The translations under genes were made by a program, and so were the position numbers. This document shows, piece after piece, positions 36,891 through 45,639 of a stretch of 64,000 nucleotides of DNA; the first letter of the stretch is position 1; each line of letters opens with the position of its first letter. Source of the stretch: Planctomycetota bacterium (GTDB taxonomy: Bacteria > Planctomycetota > B15-G4 > SIAN01); contig JANQQL010000033.1 of the NCBI GenBank assembly GCA_028289345.1, positions 682,001 to 746,000 of the forward strand. Direction: 5' to 3'. Under the pieces are notes generated by a model. It did no database searches. It had not been told where the DNA came from and was given only the letters and a program-made list of their open reading frames with translations.

Positions 36891-36925
36891 ACCAAGACCC
36901 GGTGGGAATCCCACCGGGTCTTGGT
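36891..36925. terminator. Large perfect inverted repeat between convergent genes
   Basis: A 16-bp perfect stem (ACCAAGACCCGGTGGG and its complement) with a 3-nt loop lies between the stop at 36658 (plus) and the end of the HEAT gene at 36949 (minus). It probably acts as a shared bidirectional terminator. No long U-tract follows on either strand. The rest of 36659-36948 shows nothing convincing. Confidence 0.6.
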
Positions 36926-36948
36926 TCCTTCGAAACACGCCCACCGCC

Positions 36949-38940
36949 TCACAGGATGTCCAAGATCTCCGACAATGCCGGCACCTTGGCGCGGTAGTTC
37001 GAGTTCACCGAGAAAGCGACGTTCCAAGGAAGGTCGACCTTCTCCGCGATGATGCCGAGAGCGACACACGCAAAGCCACGCTGCAGGGGAGCCTTGGATC
37101 TGTCTTCGACCACGGCGACGAGTGGATCGATCGCTGTCCGATCTCCGATCAAACCCAGCGCTTGAGCAGCCGTGGACGTTTCGTTCACGGTGTCCGCGCT
37201 TTGCAAGTATTCGACGAGCGTCGAAACGGCCTGATCGTCTCCGCTGAGCCCCAAGGCTCGAGCCAGTTGCAGACGGAACTTGAAATCCAATCCGTTCTTC
37301 TGAATCAGAGAGTGAATCGTGGAGAGGTCTTCGAGGCGACGTGTCATCCCCAAAGCAACTGCCAAGTAGCCTTTCAGGATCTGGTCGTTGGAGGACTGGA
37401 ACTCTTCCCACAGAAGCTCGGCCGCTTCCTTTGCTCCGAGGAGTCCCAGGCTGATCGCCATCGCTCCTTTGTGAGACGGATTGTTGGTTTGAGCAAAGGC
37501 CTCCATGATCTTGCTGGTCGCGCGTGACGCCAAGGAGGGAAGTTGTTCGCTTCGCGCGTAGACCGCGAGCCCCAAGGAACCGAACGGTCGATGGGTCACC
37601 CGTCGACTGGCGAGTTCTCGAAGAAAGAACTTCTCGAGTTGCGCATGGGTTTCTGAATGGCGATCGGGTTCCAGGTCGGCCGCACCGATTTGCGCGAGAG
37701 CCATCATCGAGAAGTGGCGAACCTGGGCGTCAGATTCCTGTTGGACCGCCTGCATCAAGACGTCCACGGCTTGAGTGTCGTCCATGGTTGCAAGCATTCC
37801 GAGGCAGATCGCCAGCGAGCGCTTCAGGTCGTGGTCGGTTTTGTCGTCGCAAAACAAATCGAGGACCTCGCCGAGCGCGGCGGTGGCGACTCCCACGGAG
37901 AGGGAGTCTCGCGCTGCCAATCGACCCAGCGCAATGGGAGCCTGAGCGCGAACGATGCGAGCGAGCTGCCGATGGGTCATGCACTTCAACAAGAACGGGA
38001 CGATCTCTTCGTGGCGCTCACGCATCAGTCCCAAGGACAGCAGAGCCATTGCCTGCAAGTCGTGCTTGGAGCTCAACCTTCGATCCAGGGCCACCCGCTG
38101 CAGGTCTTCGATCGTGCTCGGATCTCCCAGCAAGCCGAGCCCCGCCGCCGCAAACGCGCGCACCAAATCTTCCACTTCGGCGGGTTTTCTGGTGAGCCGG
38201 CGTCCTTCGGAAGTGTCCAGCAACAAGTGACGAAGCACCTCGACGGCTTCTCGCGACCCGAGAACGCCGAGGGCCAAGGTGGCCGACTCCCGAGCCGTCT
38301 TCTCGTCATGGCCGAGAGTTTGGATCAGGGCCGGCAATGCCTGCACCGCCTCTTGCTCTCGAAGCATGCGGGCCACCGCCAGTGCGGCAGAGTCCACCAG
38401 ATCCGGATGTTTCTCGGCCAGCAGGGGAAGGAGCTTCGGAAGAATGCGTTGCTTGACGTCCGTGGCATCGGGCCGCTGGGTGGCGTTCGCCCGATTCCGT
38501 TTCTGCCGGCCGACGAAGAATCCACCCGAGCCGGTTCGAACTTGGCTCTTCTCGAGATGGGCCCGCAGGTTCAGGAATGGTTCCTTGTTGTGCGCCCACC
38601 AAAACTCCCAGCGCTCGAAACCTTCTCCCCGCGCCCGACTTCGAAAGAGAACTCCTCCGGTGGTGACCCGTCCTTGACCCGCATTGGCAATCGCCGGCGA
38701 GCGGGGACCACCACCGCTCGCGGCGCTTCTTCCAACGCCCGCCGTCGGGGCCCCGCGCCCGGGACTGGGACTTCCCGGGCCTCCGGGATTGCCCGGAGGA
38801 GCCGTGTCTCCACCGCCACCTAGGTTGGGTGGAACGGTATCCCCGGGTCCTCGAAATTGTCCGCCATGACCGAATGCCGTCGGCGACAAAGCTAGGAGCA
38901 GGGCTGTCAATCGCCCCGCCACCAACAAGTTCTTGAGCAT
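36949..38940 (-). CDS. Secreted HEAT-repeat protein, paralogue 1
   Basis: A 663-residue protein with a signal peptide ending near AFGHGG. A Gly/Pro-rich low-complexity linker follows (about 25-90, with GPGDTVPP and GGDTAPP), then a conserved FERWEFWW motif near 105, then about a dozen HEAT-type repeats from 150 to the end. It is closely similar to the downstream-encoded paralogue at 39519, including the last 15 residues (RAKVPALSEILDIL). A GAGGAG site precedes the start in both genes. Likely a periplasmic or surface scaffold; no enzyme motif seen. Confidence 0.8.
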   Translation of the reverse strand: MLKNLLVAGRLTALLLALSPTAFGHGGQFRGPGDTVPPNLGGGGDTAPPGNPGGPGSPSPGRGAPTAGVGRSAASGGGPRSPAIANAGQGRVTTGGVLFRSRARGEGFERWEFWWAHNKEPFLNLRAHLEKSQVRTGSGGFFVGRQKRNRANATQRPDATDVKQRILPKLLPLLAEKHPDLVDSAALAVARMLREQEAVQALPALIQTLGHDEKTARESATLALGVLGSREAVEVLRHLLLDTSEGRRLTRKPAEVEDLVRAFAAAGLGLLGDPSTIEDLQRVALDRRLSSKHDLQAMALLSLGLMRERHEEIVPFLLKCMTHRQLARIVRAQAPIALGRLAARDSLSVGVATAALGEVLDLFCDDKTDHDLKRSLAICLGMLATMDDTQAVDVLMQAVQQESDAQVRHFSMMALAQIGAADLEPDRHSETHAQLEKFFLRELASRRVTHRPFGSLGLAVYARSEQLPSLASRATSKIMEAFAQTNNPSHKGAMAISLGLLGAKEAAELLWEEFQSSNDQILKGYLAVALGMTRRLEDLSTIHSLIQKNGLDFKFRLQLARALGLSGDDQAVSTLVEYLQSADTVNETSTAAQALGLIGDRTAIDPLVAVVEDRSKAPLQRGFACVALGIIAEKVDLPWNVAFSVNSNYRAKVPALSEILDIL

Positions 38941-39449
38941 GCCCAAGCTCCTCGTTGAGAGAGGGGGGGTGGACCACGATTTCGCGCAGTGCTCGCCCCC
39001 CAAGTCAGGGGACCGACTTTCTCAACACTCCATGGAGCAAGTCTCATTCCATGGATCGAATTGTGTTCGAGGAACTCGTTCATGCCGACGAGGGGACCGG
39101 AAACCCGCGTGATCATGCAGTGGGTGATTTCTGTGATTCCAGAAAGCCGACTCCGCCTCTCGACTCACCCGCCGCGGCGAACCGAATCTGCGGCATCTCA
39201 ACGCGGAGAGACGGAAGCACGCACGAGCAGAACGGAACGGTCCTGGCGCTTGGCGGAAACGGACTTGCTTTGCCAAGGATTGGGTGACGTTCCTACACCC
39301 ATGAATCCTTCACCAATGAAATGCGGGGACAACCAATGACAGGGCCCGAAACTTGGGATCCGGGTTTTGCTCCGAGCAGCCAGGGACCGGGGCGAAGCGT
39401 CGCGACCTGGTAACGATGAAACTTGGCGGCACGGGAAAGGGGGAGGAAT
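38941..39449. other. Gap between the two HEAT paralogues
   Basis: No convincing gene. It holds the leader and presumably the promoter of paralogue 1. Short elements near its end (AGCTCCTCGTTG and GGGGACCGACT) recur in the leader of paralogue 2, so the duplication included the 5' region. Confidence 0.5.
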
Positions 39450-39486
39450 AAAAAAAAACCGGCGAGAGACCGAAGCCTCTCGCCGG
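39450..39486 (-). terminator. Rho-independent terminator of HEAT paralogue 2
   Basis: On the minus strand a perfect 10-bp GC-rich stem (CCGGCGAGAG / CTCTCGCCGG) with an 8-nt loop is followed at once by a run of T residues (nine A on the plus strand, 39450-39458). It is 33 bases beyond the stop and is the clearest intrinsic terminator in the window. Confidence 0.93.
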
Positions 39487-39518
39487 GCAGTAGTCCTAGA
39501 AAAGCGACGAACGTCAGA

Positions 39519-41504
39519 TCACAGGATGTCGAGAATTTCCGACAGAGCCGGGACCTTGGCGCGGTAGTTCGAGTTCACCGAGAAGACGACGTTCCAAGGA
39601 AGGTCGGCCTTCTCCGCGATGATGCCGAGGGCGACGCAAGCGAAACCACGCTGCAACGGGTTCTTGGTCTTGTTCTCGACGATCGCGATCAGAGGATCGA
39701 TGGCGCTCTTGTCGCCGATCAGCCCGAGGGCCTGGGCGGCGGAAGAGGTCTCGTTCAACGTGCCGGATTCCTGCAGGTACTTCACCAGAGTAGACACAGC
39801 TTCGGCGTCACCCATCAGACCCAACGCACGGGCCAGCTGGAGACGGAACTTGAAGTCGAGCCCCTTCTTCTGGATCAGCGTCCGGAAGGTGTCGCCCTTG
39901 GAGACCTGACGGGTCAGGCCGAGGGACAGAGCGATGTAGCCCTTCAGCGGCTGGTCGTTCGAATCTTCGAACTCTTCCCACAGAAGCTCGCTGGCCTCTT
40001 CCGCATTCAGCAGACCCAGGCCGACCGCCATCGCGCCCTTGAAGGACGGGTTGTTGGTCTTCTTGAAAGCTTCCATGATCTTGCCGATGGCACGGGCCTT
40101 GGTGCCCTGCAGGTTTTCATTGCGGGCATAGACGGCCAGACCCAGCGAACCGTACGGCTGGTGGGTGATTCGCTTCGGACGGGACAGTTCGCGCATGAAG
40201 AAAGCTTCGAGCTTCGAGTGAGTCTCGGCGTTCTTGTCGGGCTCTTCGTCCTGGGCACCGATCTGAGCAAGGGCCATGATCGAGAAGTGACGCACCTGAT
40301 CGTCGTTGTCCTGGGCAACCGCGTTCATGAGAGCGTCGACGGCCTGGGTGTCTTGCACGGTGGCAAGCATGCCGAGGCAGACCGCCAACGAACGCTTCAG
40401 GTGCAGGTCGGTCTTGTCGTCGAGGAAGACGTTGACCGCTTCGCCGAGAGCGGCCGTGGCCACGGTCGACTCAGGATTCAGTTCCTTCAGCTTGCCGAGA
40501 GCGATCGGCGCCTGGGCGCGAACGATGCGGTCCAGATTCCGGTCGGTCATGCACTTGAGCAGGAAGGGAACGATCTCTTCGTGACGATCGCGCATCAGAC
40601 CGATGGACAGCAGTGCCATGGCGCGCAGGTCACGCTTGGACTTGAGTCGGTCGTCGTTCAGGACGCTCTTGAAGTCGTCCACCACGGAGGAGTCACCGAT
40701 CATGCCGAGGGAGGCCGCGGCAAACGCGCGAACCACGTCTTCGACTTCGGCCGGCTTGTTGGTCAGACGGCGACCTTCGCGAGTGTCGAGCATCAGGTGC
40801 TTGAGCACTTCGATGGCCTCGCTGGAGCCGAGCACGCCAAGGGACAGGGTGGCGGACTCACGCCCGGTCTGGGCGTCGTGACCAAGGGTGTTGATCAGCG
40901 GCTGGAGAGCTTCCGCAGCGTCATCGACGCGCAGCATGCGACCCACGGCCAGCACGGACGAGTCGACCACGTCCGGGTGCTTCTCGCCCATCAGCGGGAT
41001 CAGCTTCGGAATGATGCGCTGCTTGACGTCTTCCGCGGAAGGACGATTGGTCGACAGCGCCTCGTTGCGCTTACCACGGCCGGTGAAGAAACCAACCGAG
41101 CCGGTCATGACCGCCGAGTTGTCCAGTCGAGCCTTCAGGTTCAGGAACGGCTCTTTGTTGTGCTCCCACCAGAATTCCCAGCGCTCGAAACCCTCTGCGC
41201 GGCTGCGCCGCACGAATCCGAGGCTGGCGGTGGTCACACGACCGGCCGCGGCGTTGGCTGCCGTCGGGGCCGCAGGAGCACCACTGGCAGCGGCCGAGCG
41301 ACCACGTCCAGGAGCCGGAGCGCCAGGCCCGGGGCTGCCGGGTCCGCCGGGATTACCAGGAGGCGCCGTGTCGCCACCTCCACCAAGGTTCGGGGGAACC
41401 GTGTCACCAGGACCGCGATACTGTCCGCCGTGCCCGAAAACGTCCGGGGCAACGGACAGGAGCAGGACCGTCGAAAGCCCTGCCGCCAACAGGTTCTTTA
41501 GCAT
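39519..41504 (-). CDS. Secreted HEAT-repeat protein, paralogue 2
   Basis: A 661-residue protein with a signal peptide ending near VFGHGG. A Gly/Pro/Ala-rich linker (about 25-90) is followed by FERWEFWW near 105 and HEAT-type repeats to the C-terminus (for example IVRAQAPIALGKL, VRHFSIMALAQIGAQ, ETSSAAQALGLIGDKSAI). It is a tandem paralogue of the gene at 36949. It has its own strong terminator and an isolated leader, suggesting separate and probably high expression. Codons look more regular than in paralogue 1 (frequent CTG, GTC, CGC, GAG-type choices), which fits high expression; this is by eye only. ATG 41504 has GAGGAG upstream. Confidence 0.82.
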   Translation of the reverse strand: MLKNLLAAGLSTVLLLSVAPDVFGHGGQYRGPGDTVPPNLGGGGDTAPPGNPGGPGSPGPGAPAPGRGRSAAASGAPAAPTAANAAAGRVTTASLGFVRRSRAEGFERWEFWWEHNKEPFLNLKARLDNSAVMTGSVGFFTGRGKRNEALSTNRPSAEDVKQRIIPKLIPLMGEKHPDVVDSSVLAVGRMLRVDDAAEALQPLINTLGHDAQTGRESATLSLGVLGSSEAIEVLKHLMLDTREGRRLTNKPAEVEDVVRAFAAASLGMIGDSSVVDDFKSVLNDDRLKSKRDLRAMALLSIGLMRDRHEEIVPFLLKCMTDRNLDRIVRAQAPIALGKLKELNPESTVATAALGEAVNVFLDDKTDLHLKRSLAVCLGMLATVQDTQAVDALMNAVAQDNDDQVRHFSIMALAQIGAQDEEPDKNAETHSKLEAFFMRELSRPKRITHQPYGSLGLAVYARNENLQGTKARAIGKIMEAFKKTNNPSFKGAMAVGLGLLNAEEASELLWEEFEDSNDQPLKGYIALSLGLTRQVSKGDTFRTLIQKKGLDFKFRLQLARALGLMGDAEAVSTLVKYLQESGTLNETSSAAQALGLIGDKSAIDPLIAIVENKTKNPLQRGFACVALGIIAEKADLPWNVVFSVNSNYRAKVPALSEILDIL

Positions 41505-41804
41505 GCTCAAGCTCCTCGTTGTGCGTGGGGGATTCGAGGGAACTCCTCTCCTCCCAGGACGGGGACCGACTACATTCCTCTTTTCCCAGCAAGCCGCATT
41601 CCCCTTACTCCGAGAAGCACGCCTGGGACACAAGTTCCGTGTCGGTACTGCGACAGAACGACCCATGATGGCCGCACGAGTGGCCTTGGGAAAGCTTCGA
41701 ATTTCCCTGGGACGCCCAGGGAGACTAGGAAACTCAGAGGTCATCCACAGTCGAGCGGAATCCGAGGGTTCGGAACGATTTCTCGAAGATTCGCCCAGAG
41801 CTAG
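41505..41804. other. Leader/promoter region of HEAT paralogue 2
   Basis: No gene seen. A perfect 8-bp hairpin with a 3-nt loop (TCCCTGGG / CCCAGGGA) lies at 41704-41722, about 200 bases before the start codon on the minus strand. A clear -35/-10 pair was not found. Confidence 0.4.
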
Positions 41805-41851
41805 AAAAGCCCCGCCGCGATCGGGGATGCCGTTGGTCGCGGACGGGGCTT
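41805..41851 (-). terminator. Terminator of the small basic protein gene
   Basis: On the minus strand AAGCCCCG-T-CCGCGA pairs with TCGCGG-C-GGGGCTT across an 18-nt loop, followed by a short T run. It lies 49 bases after the stop at 41900. Confidence 0.75.
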
Positions 41852-41899
41852 CGGAGCGTTACCTAACGGGAACGTCTCGGCCGGCACTACTTCGCGGAA

Positions 41900-42181
41900 C
41901 TAGCGCGCTTTCTCCACCGGTTCCGGCTTCAGGTCACGCCCTTTCATGACGCGAATCTCGCGGACCTCGATGGGCTCGAAGTCGACGGAGAACTCCTGAT
42001 CGATGTTGATCAGCTTGCCACTTTGCTTGATGGCGTTGTAAAGCAGAGCGCCTTCCTTCACGGTTCCGTCTACGAAGTGAACCGACACTCGCTCCGCGTC
42101 ACAACCGGAAATCAGTTGCTCGAGAACAGTGGGGGCTCGCTTCTTACGGCGGCGCTTTGACTCCTTGGCGGTAGCGGCCAA
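41900..42181 (-). CDS. Small basic protein with a beta-rich, Sm-like-looking domain, unknown
   Basis: A 93-residue protein starts with a very basic segment (KESKRRRKKRAPTVLEQ) and continues with a short beta-rich domain (AERVSVHFVDGTVKEGALLYNA, then KLINIDQEFSVDF, then IEVREIRVMKG). The pattern of strand, DG turn and Gly resembles small RNA-binding beta barrels such as Sm-like folds, but no signature is certain. The TTG start at 42181 is fixed by AGGAGG five bases upstream; an in-frame ATG at 42223 lies before the Shine-Dalgarno site and close to the promoter. A good promoter and terminator make it a stand-alone gene. Confidence 0.7.
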   Translation of the reverse strand: MAATAKESKRRRKKRAPTVLEQLISGCDAERVSVHFVDGTVKEGALLYNAIKQSGKLINIDQEFSVDFEPIEVREIRVMKGRDLKPEPVEKAR

Positions 42182-42186
42182 GGCAC

Positions 42187-42192
42187 CCTCCT
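42187..42192 (-). promoter_or_regulatory. Strong ribosome binding site fixing a TTG start
   Basis: AGGAGG within GAAAGGAGGG lies five bases before TTG 42181 on the minus strand. It argues against the upstream ATG as start. Confidence 0.8.
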
Positions 42193-42203
42193 TTCTTTTT
42201 GAT

Positions 42204-42229
42204 GATTGCAAGATATGGTGCAAGCAATC
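42204..42229 (-). promoter_or_regulatory. Operator-like inverted repeat at the transcription start
   Basis: GATTGC and GCAATC flank a 14-nt centre that also holds TTGCA/TGCAA. The element sits just downstream of the -10 box, where a repressor would block initiation. The 14-mer inside it, TGCAAGATATGGTG, recurs with one change at 42298-42311. Confidence 0.45.
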
Positions 42230-42258
42230 ACTCTATCTACAGGATCTCGTTTTGTCAA
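42230..42258 (-). promoter_or_regulatory. Sigma-70-type promoter of the small basic protein gene
   Basis: On the minus strand TTGACA (42253-42258) is followed after exactly 17 bases by TAGAGT (42230-42235). The -35 box is a perfect consensus match. The leader to the TTG start is about 45 bases. Confidence 0.75.
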
Positions 42259-42297
42259 TCTTCGAGGCGGTTTGAGGCCGTTCTCGCCCGAGCCACC

Positions 42298-42311
42298 TGC
42301 AAGATTTGGTG
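42298..42311. repeat. Upstream copy of the TGCAAGAT(A/T)TGGTG element
   Basis: A 14-base element matching 42207-42220 at 13 positions, in the same orientation and 91 bases away. Together with the proximal copy it could bind one regulator, looping across the promoter. Confidence 0.4.
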
Positions 42312-42679
42312 AGCCGTAGAACGACTTTGGAACGCCTCTGTTCGCCAAGTCGTGCAGTTTCTGGACACGCTCGTTGGACAGAGATCCCATCGATTCTCCA
42401 AGAGGTCCCGGAATACCCGGAATCTTGGCGAACGCCTAGTCCTAGGGCGCCGTTCCTTCACGATCCAACGACAAAAAGTGCCCGCAGGCGAACCCTTCCT
42501 CGAGTCCGACCGTCGAACCGTCTCAGGAATTCCCGAGATCCGACGATCGAACACCTCCGGAAACACCCCCGCATTCGCGAGGTTGCGGTTGGGGGTCCCG
42601 GTCAAGTACGGTGCCGCCGCCTGCGCTGTTGGCGCACGAGAAGCTCCTCTTCGGAGCCGAAAGAGCTGCAGGAAAAACC
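42312..42679. other. Gap upstream of inositol-phosphate synthase
   Basis: No convincing gene on either strand. It should carry the promoter of the gene at 42680; no clear boxes were found. Confidence 0.5.
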
Positions 42680-43909
42680 ATGCAATCGAACAAGACCGGC
42701 GTTTGGGTCATTGGCGCCCTCGGCTCGCTCGGCACCACCATCGTGGCCGGAACTCGTGGCATCGCGCGCGGGCTGAGTGCGTCGACTGGCCTGCTGACCG
42801 AGCGCCCCGAACTCGCACCACTGGAACTCCCCGCCTTACAGGACCTGGTCTTCGGGGGGCACGACGTCCGCCGCGGTGACTTGGTGACCGCCGCCCACGA
42901 CATTCACCGCCAGAACGGCTCGTTGGGGTACCAGCTCCTGCAAGAATTGGAGAGCGACCTCTCCAACATCTCTCGAGAGATTCGCCCCGGGACCGCCCAG
43001 GGTGGGGGAGACGCGATCGAGGGCCTGGCGGAAGTGCCAGCGGCCCATGCGAGCTCCCGCGAACTAGTGGAGAGCCTGGTCCGTGATCTCGAAGAGTTTC
43101 GCACGCGACATTCCCTGGCCCGATTGATCGTGGTGAATCTGTCGTCCACGGAACCGCCCACCGACTGGACCGACGCCTACCGGGACCGCGACGCCTTGGA
43201 AGCGGCGCTGGATTCCACCCCGCCGGGAACGCTGCGCCCCGGACTGCTCTACACTTACGCGGCCTTCCGCGCCGGCGCCGCGTACCTGAATTTCACCCCT
43301 TCGAACTCTTCCTTGTGTCCCGCCACGGAAAGCTTGGCGGCGGAACAACAGGTGCCCTTCATGGGCAACGACGGCAAGACCGGCGAGACTCTGGTCAAGT
43401 CTGCCCTGGCACCGATGTTCAAGTATCGCGGTCTCACCGTGGACTCGTGGATGGGCTACAACTTGCTCGGAAATCGGGATGGGGAGGTTCTTGCTCGGGA
43501 AGAGAACCGCCAATCCAAAGTCGAGAGCAAGGACAGCGTCCTGTCCAGCATCCTTGGATATCCGCTGCACTCCCATGTGGGCATCGATTACGTCCCCTCG
43601 CTGGAGGACAGGAAAGTCGCTTGGGACTTCATTCACTTCCGCGGCTTCCTCGACTACCGCATGTCGATGCAATTCACTTGGCACGGCTGCGACTCTATCC
43701 TCGCCGCTCCGGTGGTGCTTGATCTCGTTCGCTTTGCCGATGTCGCGCTCAAGCGCAATGAGTCGGGGCCGCTCCTGCACCTCGCCTCATTCTTCAAGAG
43801 CCCCGTGCATTGCGAAGAACACGACCTGCACGCGCAGTTCCATCGCTTGACTGACTATCTGTCCGATTCGAGCCACGGCTCATCTTCGGATCCCAAGGCC
43901 AAGCACTGA
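42680..43909 (+). CDS. Inositol-3-phosphate synthase (INO1 family)
   Basis: A 409-residue protein with an NAD-binding start (VWVIGALGSLGTTIVAG), VNLSSTEPP near 155, YLNFTPSNS near 215, FMGNDGKTGETLVKS near 235 and the lysine-bearing KSALAPMFKYRGL. Near 265 it reads SWMGYNLLGNRDG. These are INO1 signatures for NAD-dependent cyclisation of glucose 6-phosphate to inositol 3-phosphate, feeding inositol lipids or solutes. AGGA precedes ATG 42680. It converges with the SGNH hydrolase gene. Confidence 0.93.
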   Translation: MQSNKTGVWVIGALGSLGTTIVAGTRGIARGLSASTGLLTERPELAPLELPALQDLVFGGHDVRRGDLVTAAHDIHRQNGSLGYQLLQELESDLSNISREIRPGTAQGGGDAIEGLAEVPAAHASSRELVESLVRDLEEFRTRHSLARLIVVNLSSTEPPTDWTDAYRDRDALEAALDSTPPGTLRPGLLYTYAAFRAGAAYLNFTPSNSSLCPATESLAAEQQVPFMGNDGKTGETLVKSALAPMFKYRGLTVDSWMGYNLLGNRDGEVLAREENRQSKVESKDSVLSSILGYPLHSHVGIDYVPSLEDRKVAWDFIHFRGFLDYRMSMQFTWHGCDSILAAPVVLDLVRFADVALKRNESGPLLHLASFFKSPVHCEEHDLHAQFHRLTDYLSDSSHGSSSDPKAKH

Positions 43910-43932
43910 GTGGGGGACCCGGAAGCCTTCGC

Positions 43933-45639
43933 TCAGGGAGCTTTCGAAATCGGCCGCAGACTCTGTTCGTCAAAGCTCAGGGAAACCGCCGCGAACATCT
44001 GCCGAATGGCCTCGTGATCACGAAGCGCGGCCGCGAACGGGCGCAACACCTCGGGGTTCAGGGCGAACGCCCGCTCGAACTGTCTCAGCGCAGAGTCTTG
44101 GGTGCCAGCCACCACGTCGAGGAAACCAAGTCCGGCGTACGCCAACGCACAATCGGCATCCGTTTGAATCGCCAACTCGAGAAGTCTTCGAGCATCTTGA
44201 ACTCGCTGGGGATCCAAATAGGACTGCAAGATCACTCCAATGCCACGCTGGGCAAAGCTCTCCGCTTGATCTCGCTGGCTCAGATTCAGGAGCTCACGAT
44301 ATCGATCCGTCGAAGGCTCTTGGGCGAACTTCCAATCAGCTGTTTCGGCAAACAGCTTGGCTTGGGCCAATGCCCGAATCACGGCTTCCGCAATCAGTTC
44401 ATGACCACCCAAGTCCGGGTGGCAATAGTCGACGAACAGTCCATTCTGTCCGGGTACGCCTTCAGGAGCGGCCTGATCGAACAGTGAACGAGGATCTGCC
44501 AACACGCAACCTTCTTCGCTCGCGACTTGCGCCAGCACCTCTTGGATGCGCTGAGTCGCGCGAATCGGATGGCCGTCGCGATCTCGCGCGCGTCGAAAGA
44601 AGCGTTTCGCTTCGTCTTGCTCTCCGCGAGCAAGCGCATACCAGGCTGCCTCGTAATCGATGAGGGCAACGGAATCGTCCCATTGACGCAGTTGCTCGAG
44701 CTGGTCCCGCCAATCGTCTCCATCGATGGCGGGGGGGTTCGGTCCTCGACCTGGGTCCGCGGCAAACTGCCGGCGCCAACCTTGAACCTTCTCGAGCGAT
44801 TGAAAGAATCCTTGGCGCGTCTCTTCACCGGTGGACTTCCGGAAGAATGAGTACTCCACCGGTGTATCCCGGAGATCCGAAACCGGATGACAGAACAAGA
44901 CTTGCGCCGACTGCTCGCGCGCCAGTGTGATGATCCGCCGCAGCGCGTGTCGATATTGCAGATGCCCCTGATCCAACTGATCGGCGGTCAAGAAGCAGGC
45001 CCCATGCACTGCCACGTCGTGACGGCTCTCGAAATCGTACGTCGGAACGACGTCTCCGCTTCTTCTGCAGCTGGCCATCCAGCGCCCGATCCGCCAACGC
45101 TCGCACCATTTCGCGAACGACGGCGTCAGACTCGGCAAGTTCTCGTCCAGGAACTCGTTGTGACCCGAATAGACCACGTAGAGGTCGGGTCGAAGGTCGC
45201 CCAGTTCCGCAACAAGATCTGCAACAGCTGCCGCATTCCAAGCGTTCGCACCCAAGTTCCAAACCTCGAACTGCTGCTCCGGAAGCAGGTGCTGGAGCCG
45301 GATTTCCAGCCAATTGGCAAATGGGGCGGGCGGCAGAAACGGATGCCCGAAAGTCGTCGATCCTCCGAGGCAAACAACCCGTCGCACCCCCGCCGGAGCC
45401 ACCACCGGAATTCGCTCGTGACGAAACACTGTGGACGGCCGGGGCGGTGCCGCCGAGGGCACCAAGAATTCGCTGCCATCGAGCCGGACCACGTCGAAGT
45501 TTCGGGGCTCAGGAAACGCATCCGTGGCCAGCAGCACCAGCTCGATCGCCACCAGTCCGCCGCCGACCAACAGAACGGGAACGACCGTGGCCAACAGCAA
45601 CCGAACCCGCCAACCCGGTGCCGCAAACCGCCTCGTCAT
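43933..45639 (-). CDS. Membrane-anchored SGNH/GDSL hydrolase with C-terminal TPR-like tail
   Basis: A 568-residue protein with one N-terminal membrane helix (about 15-38) and an SGNH domain (about 85-400). Block I is LGGSTTFG with the serine nucleophile near 93, block III is YSGHNEF (in place of GxND), and block V is DYCHPDLGGHEL with the catalytic Asp and His. The C-terminal 100 residues form TPR-like helices (ALAYAGLGFLDVVAGTQDSALRQFERAF). It probably hydrolyses an ester or acetyl group on an envelope polymer. ATG 45639 was preferred over TTG 45660 because GGAG stands nine bases ahead. Confidence 0.85.
   Translation of the reverse strand: MTRRFAAPGWRVRLLLATVVPVLLVGGGLVAIELVLLATDAFPEPRNFDVVRLDGSEFLVPSAAPPRPSTVFRHERIPVVAPAGVRRVVCLGGSTTFGHPFLPPAPFANWLEIRLQHLLPEQQFEVWNLGANAWNAAAVADLVAELGDLRPDLYVVYSGHNEFLDENLPSLTPSFAKWCERWRIGRWMASCRRSGDVVPTYDFESRHDVAVHGACFLTADQLDQGHLQYRHALRRIITLAREQSAQVLFCHPVSDLRDTPVEYSFFRKSTGEETRQGFFQSLEKVQGWRRQFAADPGRGPNPPAIDGDDWRDQLEQLRQWDDSVALIDYEAAWYALARGEQDEAKRFFRRARDRDGHPIRATQRIQEVLAQVASEEGCVLADPRSLFDQAAPEGVPGQNGLFVDYCHPDLGGHELIAEAVIRALAQAKLFAETADWKFAQEPSTDRYRELLNLSQRDQAESFAQRGIGVILQSYLDPQRVQDARRLLELAIQTDADCALAYAGLGFLDVVAGTQDSALRQFERAFALNPEVLRPFAAALRDHEAIRQMFAAVSLSFDEQSLRPISKAP

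Noticed and set aside
36759..36944. Small minus-strand frame next to the large palindrome
   Set aside because: It overlaps the terminator hairpin and has no start signal or domain character.
39423..41501. Plus-strand frame of about 690 residues opposite HEAT paralogue 2
   Set aside because: The minus-strand product has a signal peptide, repeats and a close paralogue; the plus frame starts inside the terminator region.
42255..42605. Minus-strand frame of 116 residues upstream of the small basic protein gene
   Set aside because: It covers the promoter and distal operator-like repeat and has an Arg/Ser-rich composition without structure.
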